Source: an uncultured Muribaculaceae bacterium
GTDB taxonomy: Bacteria; Bacteroidota; Bacteroidia; Bacteroidales; Muribaculaceae
Reading direction: 5' to 3'
DNA: 15,134 nucleotides
NCBI GenBank assembly: GCA_910578365.1
Contig: CAJTRC010000061.1
Span: 1-15,134, forward strand
Part shown: positions 15,095 through 15,134 of the stretch, one piece after another
Numbering within the stretch: the stretch's first letter is position 1
Layout: the number at the start of each line of letters is the position of its first letter
Made by a program: the position numbers and the translations under genes
Notes under the pieces: model-generated
Database searches by the model: none
What the model was told of the DNA's origin: nothing
The model's input: only the letters and a program-made list of their open reading frames with translations

Positions 15095-15134
15095 CATACG
15101 GGGGTGGGGTCTGAGGGTATAGTTGAACCTGCGG

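Noticed and set aside
15005..15134. Plus-strand frame open from a GTG to the window end
   Set aside because: Only 43 codons, no ATG, and built largely from the 19-nt direct repeat and its T-rich flank; more likely intergenic.
1..15134. CRISPR, tRNA, rRNA, transposase or phage genes
   Set aside because: No spaced repeat array, cloverleaf or CCA-type end, or transposase/integrase motif was found on reading both strands.

Overview
The window looks like chromosomal DNA of a gut-type Bacteroidales, most likely Muribaculaceae or a close relative. The evidence is several promoter matches to the Bacteroidota consensus (TTTG, 19-21 bp, TAnnTTTG), a lack of Shine-Dalgarno sequences before starts, and Bacteroidota-specific families: an Omp28-like exported protein with a C-terminal sorting-type domain, the PadR/PspC pair, an Ig-like (Big_5) lipoprotein and an M28-fold glutaminyl cyclase. 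The family assignment is from impression, not from an alignment. I see no tRNA, rRNA, CRISPR array, insertion sequence or phage gene.

Layout. (1) 1-180 is non-coding and holds a long imperfect inverted repeat. (2) 181-2231, minus strand: a ptb-buk operon (phosphate butyryltransferase then butyrate kinase), which converts an acyl-CoA to the free acid with ATP formation. (3) 2232-2540: divergent promoter region. (4) 2541-4481, plus: a large exported Omp28-family protein with a CPWC thioredoxin-like motif, closed by a textbook intrinsic terminator. (5) 4711-6951, plus: an exported GH20 beta-N-acetylhexosaminidase with its own consensus promoter. (6) About 200 non-coding bases with a 22-bp perfect hairpin. 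(7) 8573-7150, minus: a lipoprotein glutaminyl cyclase (M28 fold) translationally coupled to sufE. (8) 8574-8811: divergent promoter region with an inverted AGTACT repeat, a likely PadR operator. (9) 8812-10188, plus: padR and a PspC-domain membrane protein, a probable autoregulated envelope-stress pair. (10) 14916-10312, minus: speA-truA-lipoprotein, three tightly overlapping genes. (11) 14917-15134: speA promoter region with a 19-nt direct repeat.

The genes form independent small transcription units. Themes are fermentation energy yield (ptb-buk), polyamine synthesis (speA), host/mucin glycan breakdown (GH20) and cell-envelope or secreted-protein maturation (glutaminyl cyclase, Omp28-like protein, PspC, lipoprotein). 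No obvious new multi-gene system is present. The points most worth a second look are the AGTACT operator, the Omp28-like fusion, the co-translated glutaminyl cyclase/sufE pair, and several intergenic inverted or direct repeats.
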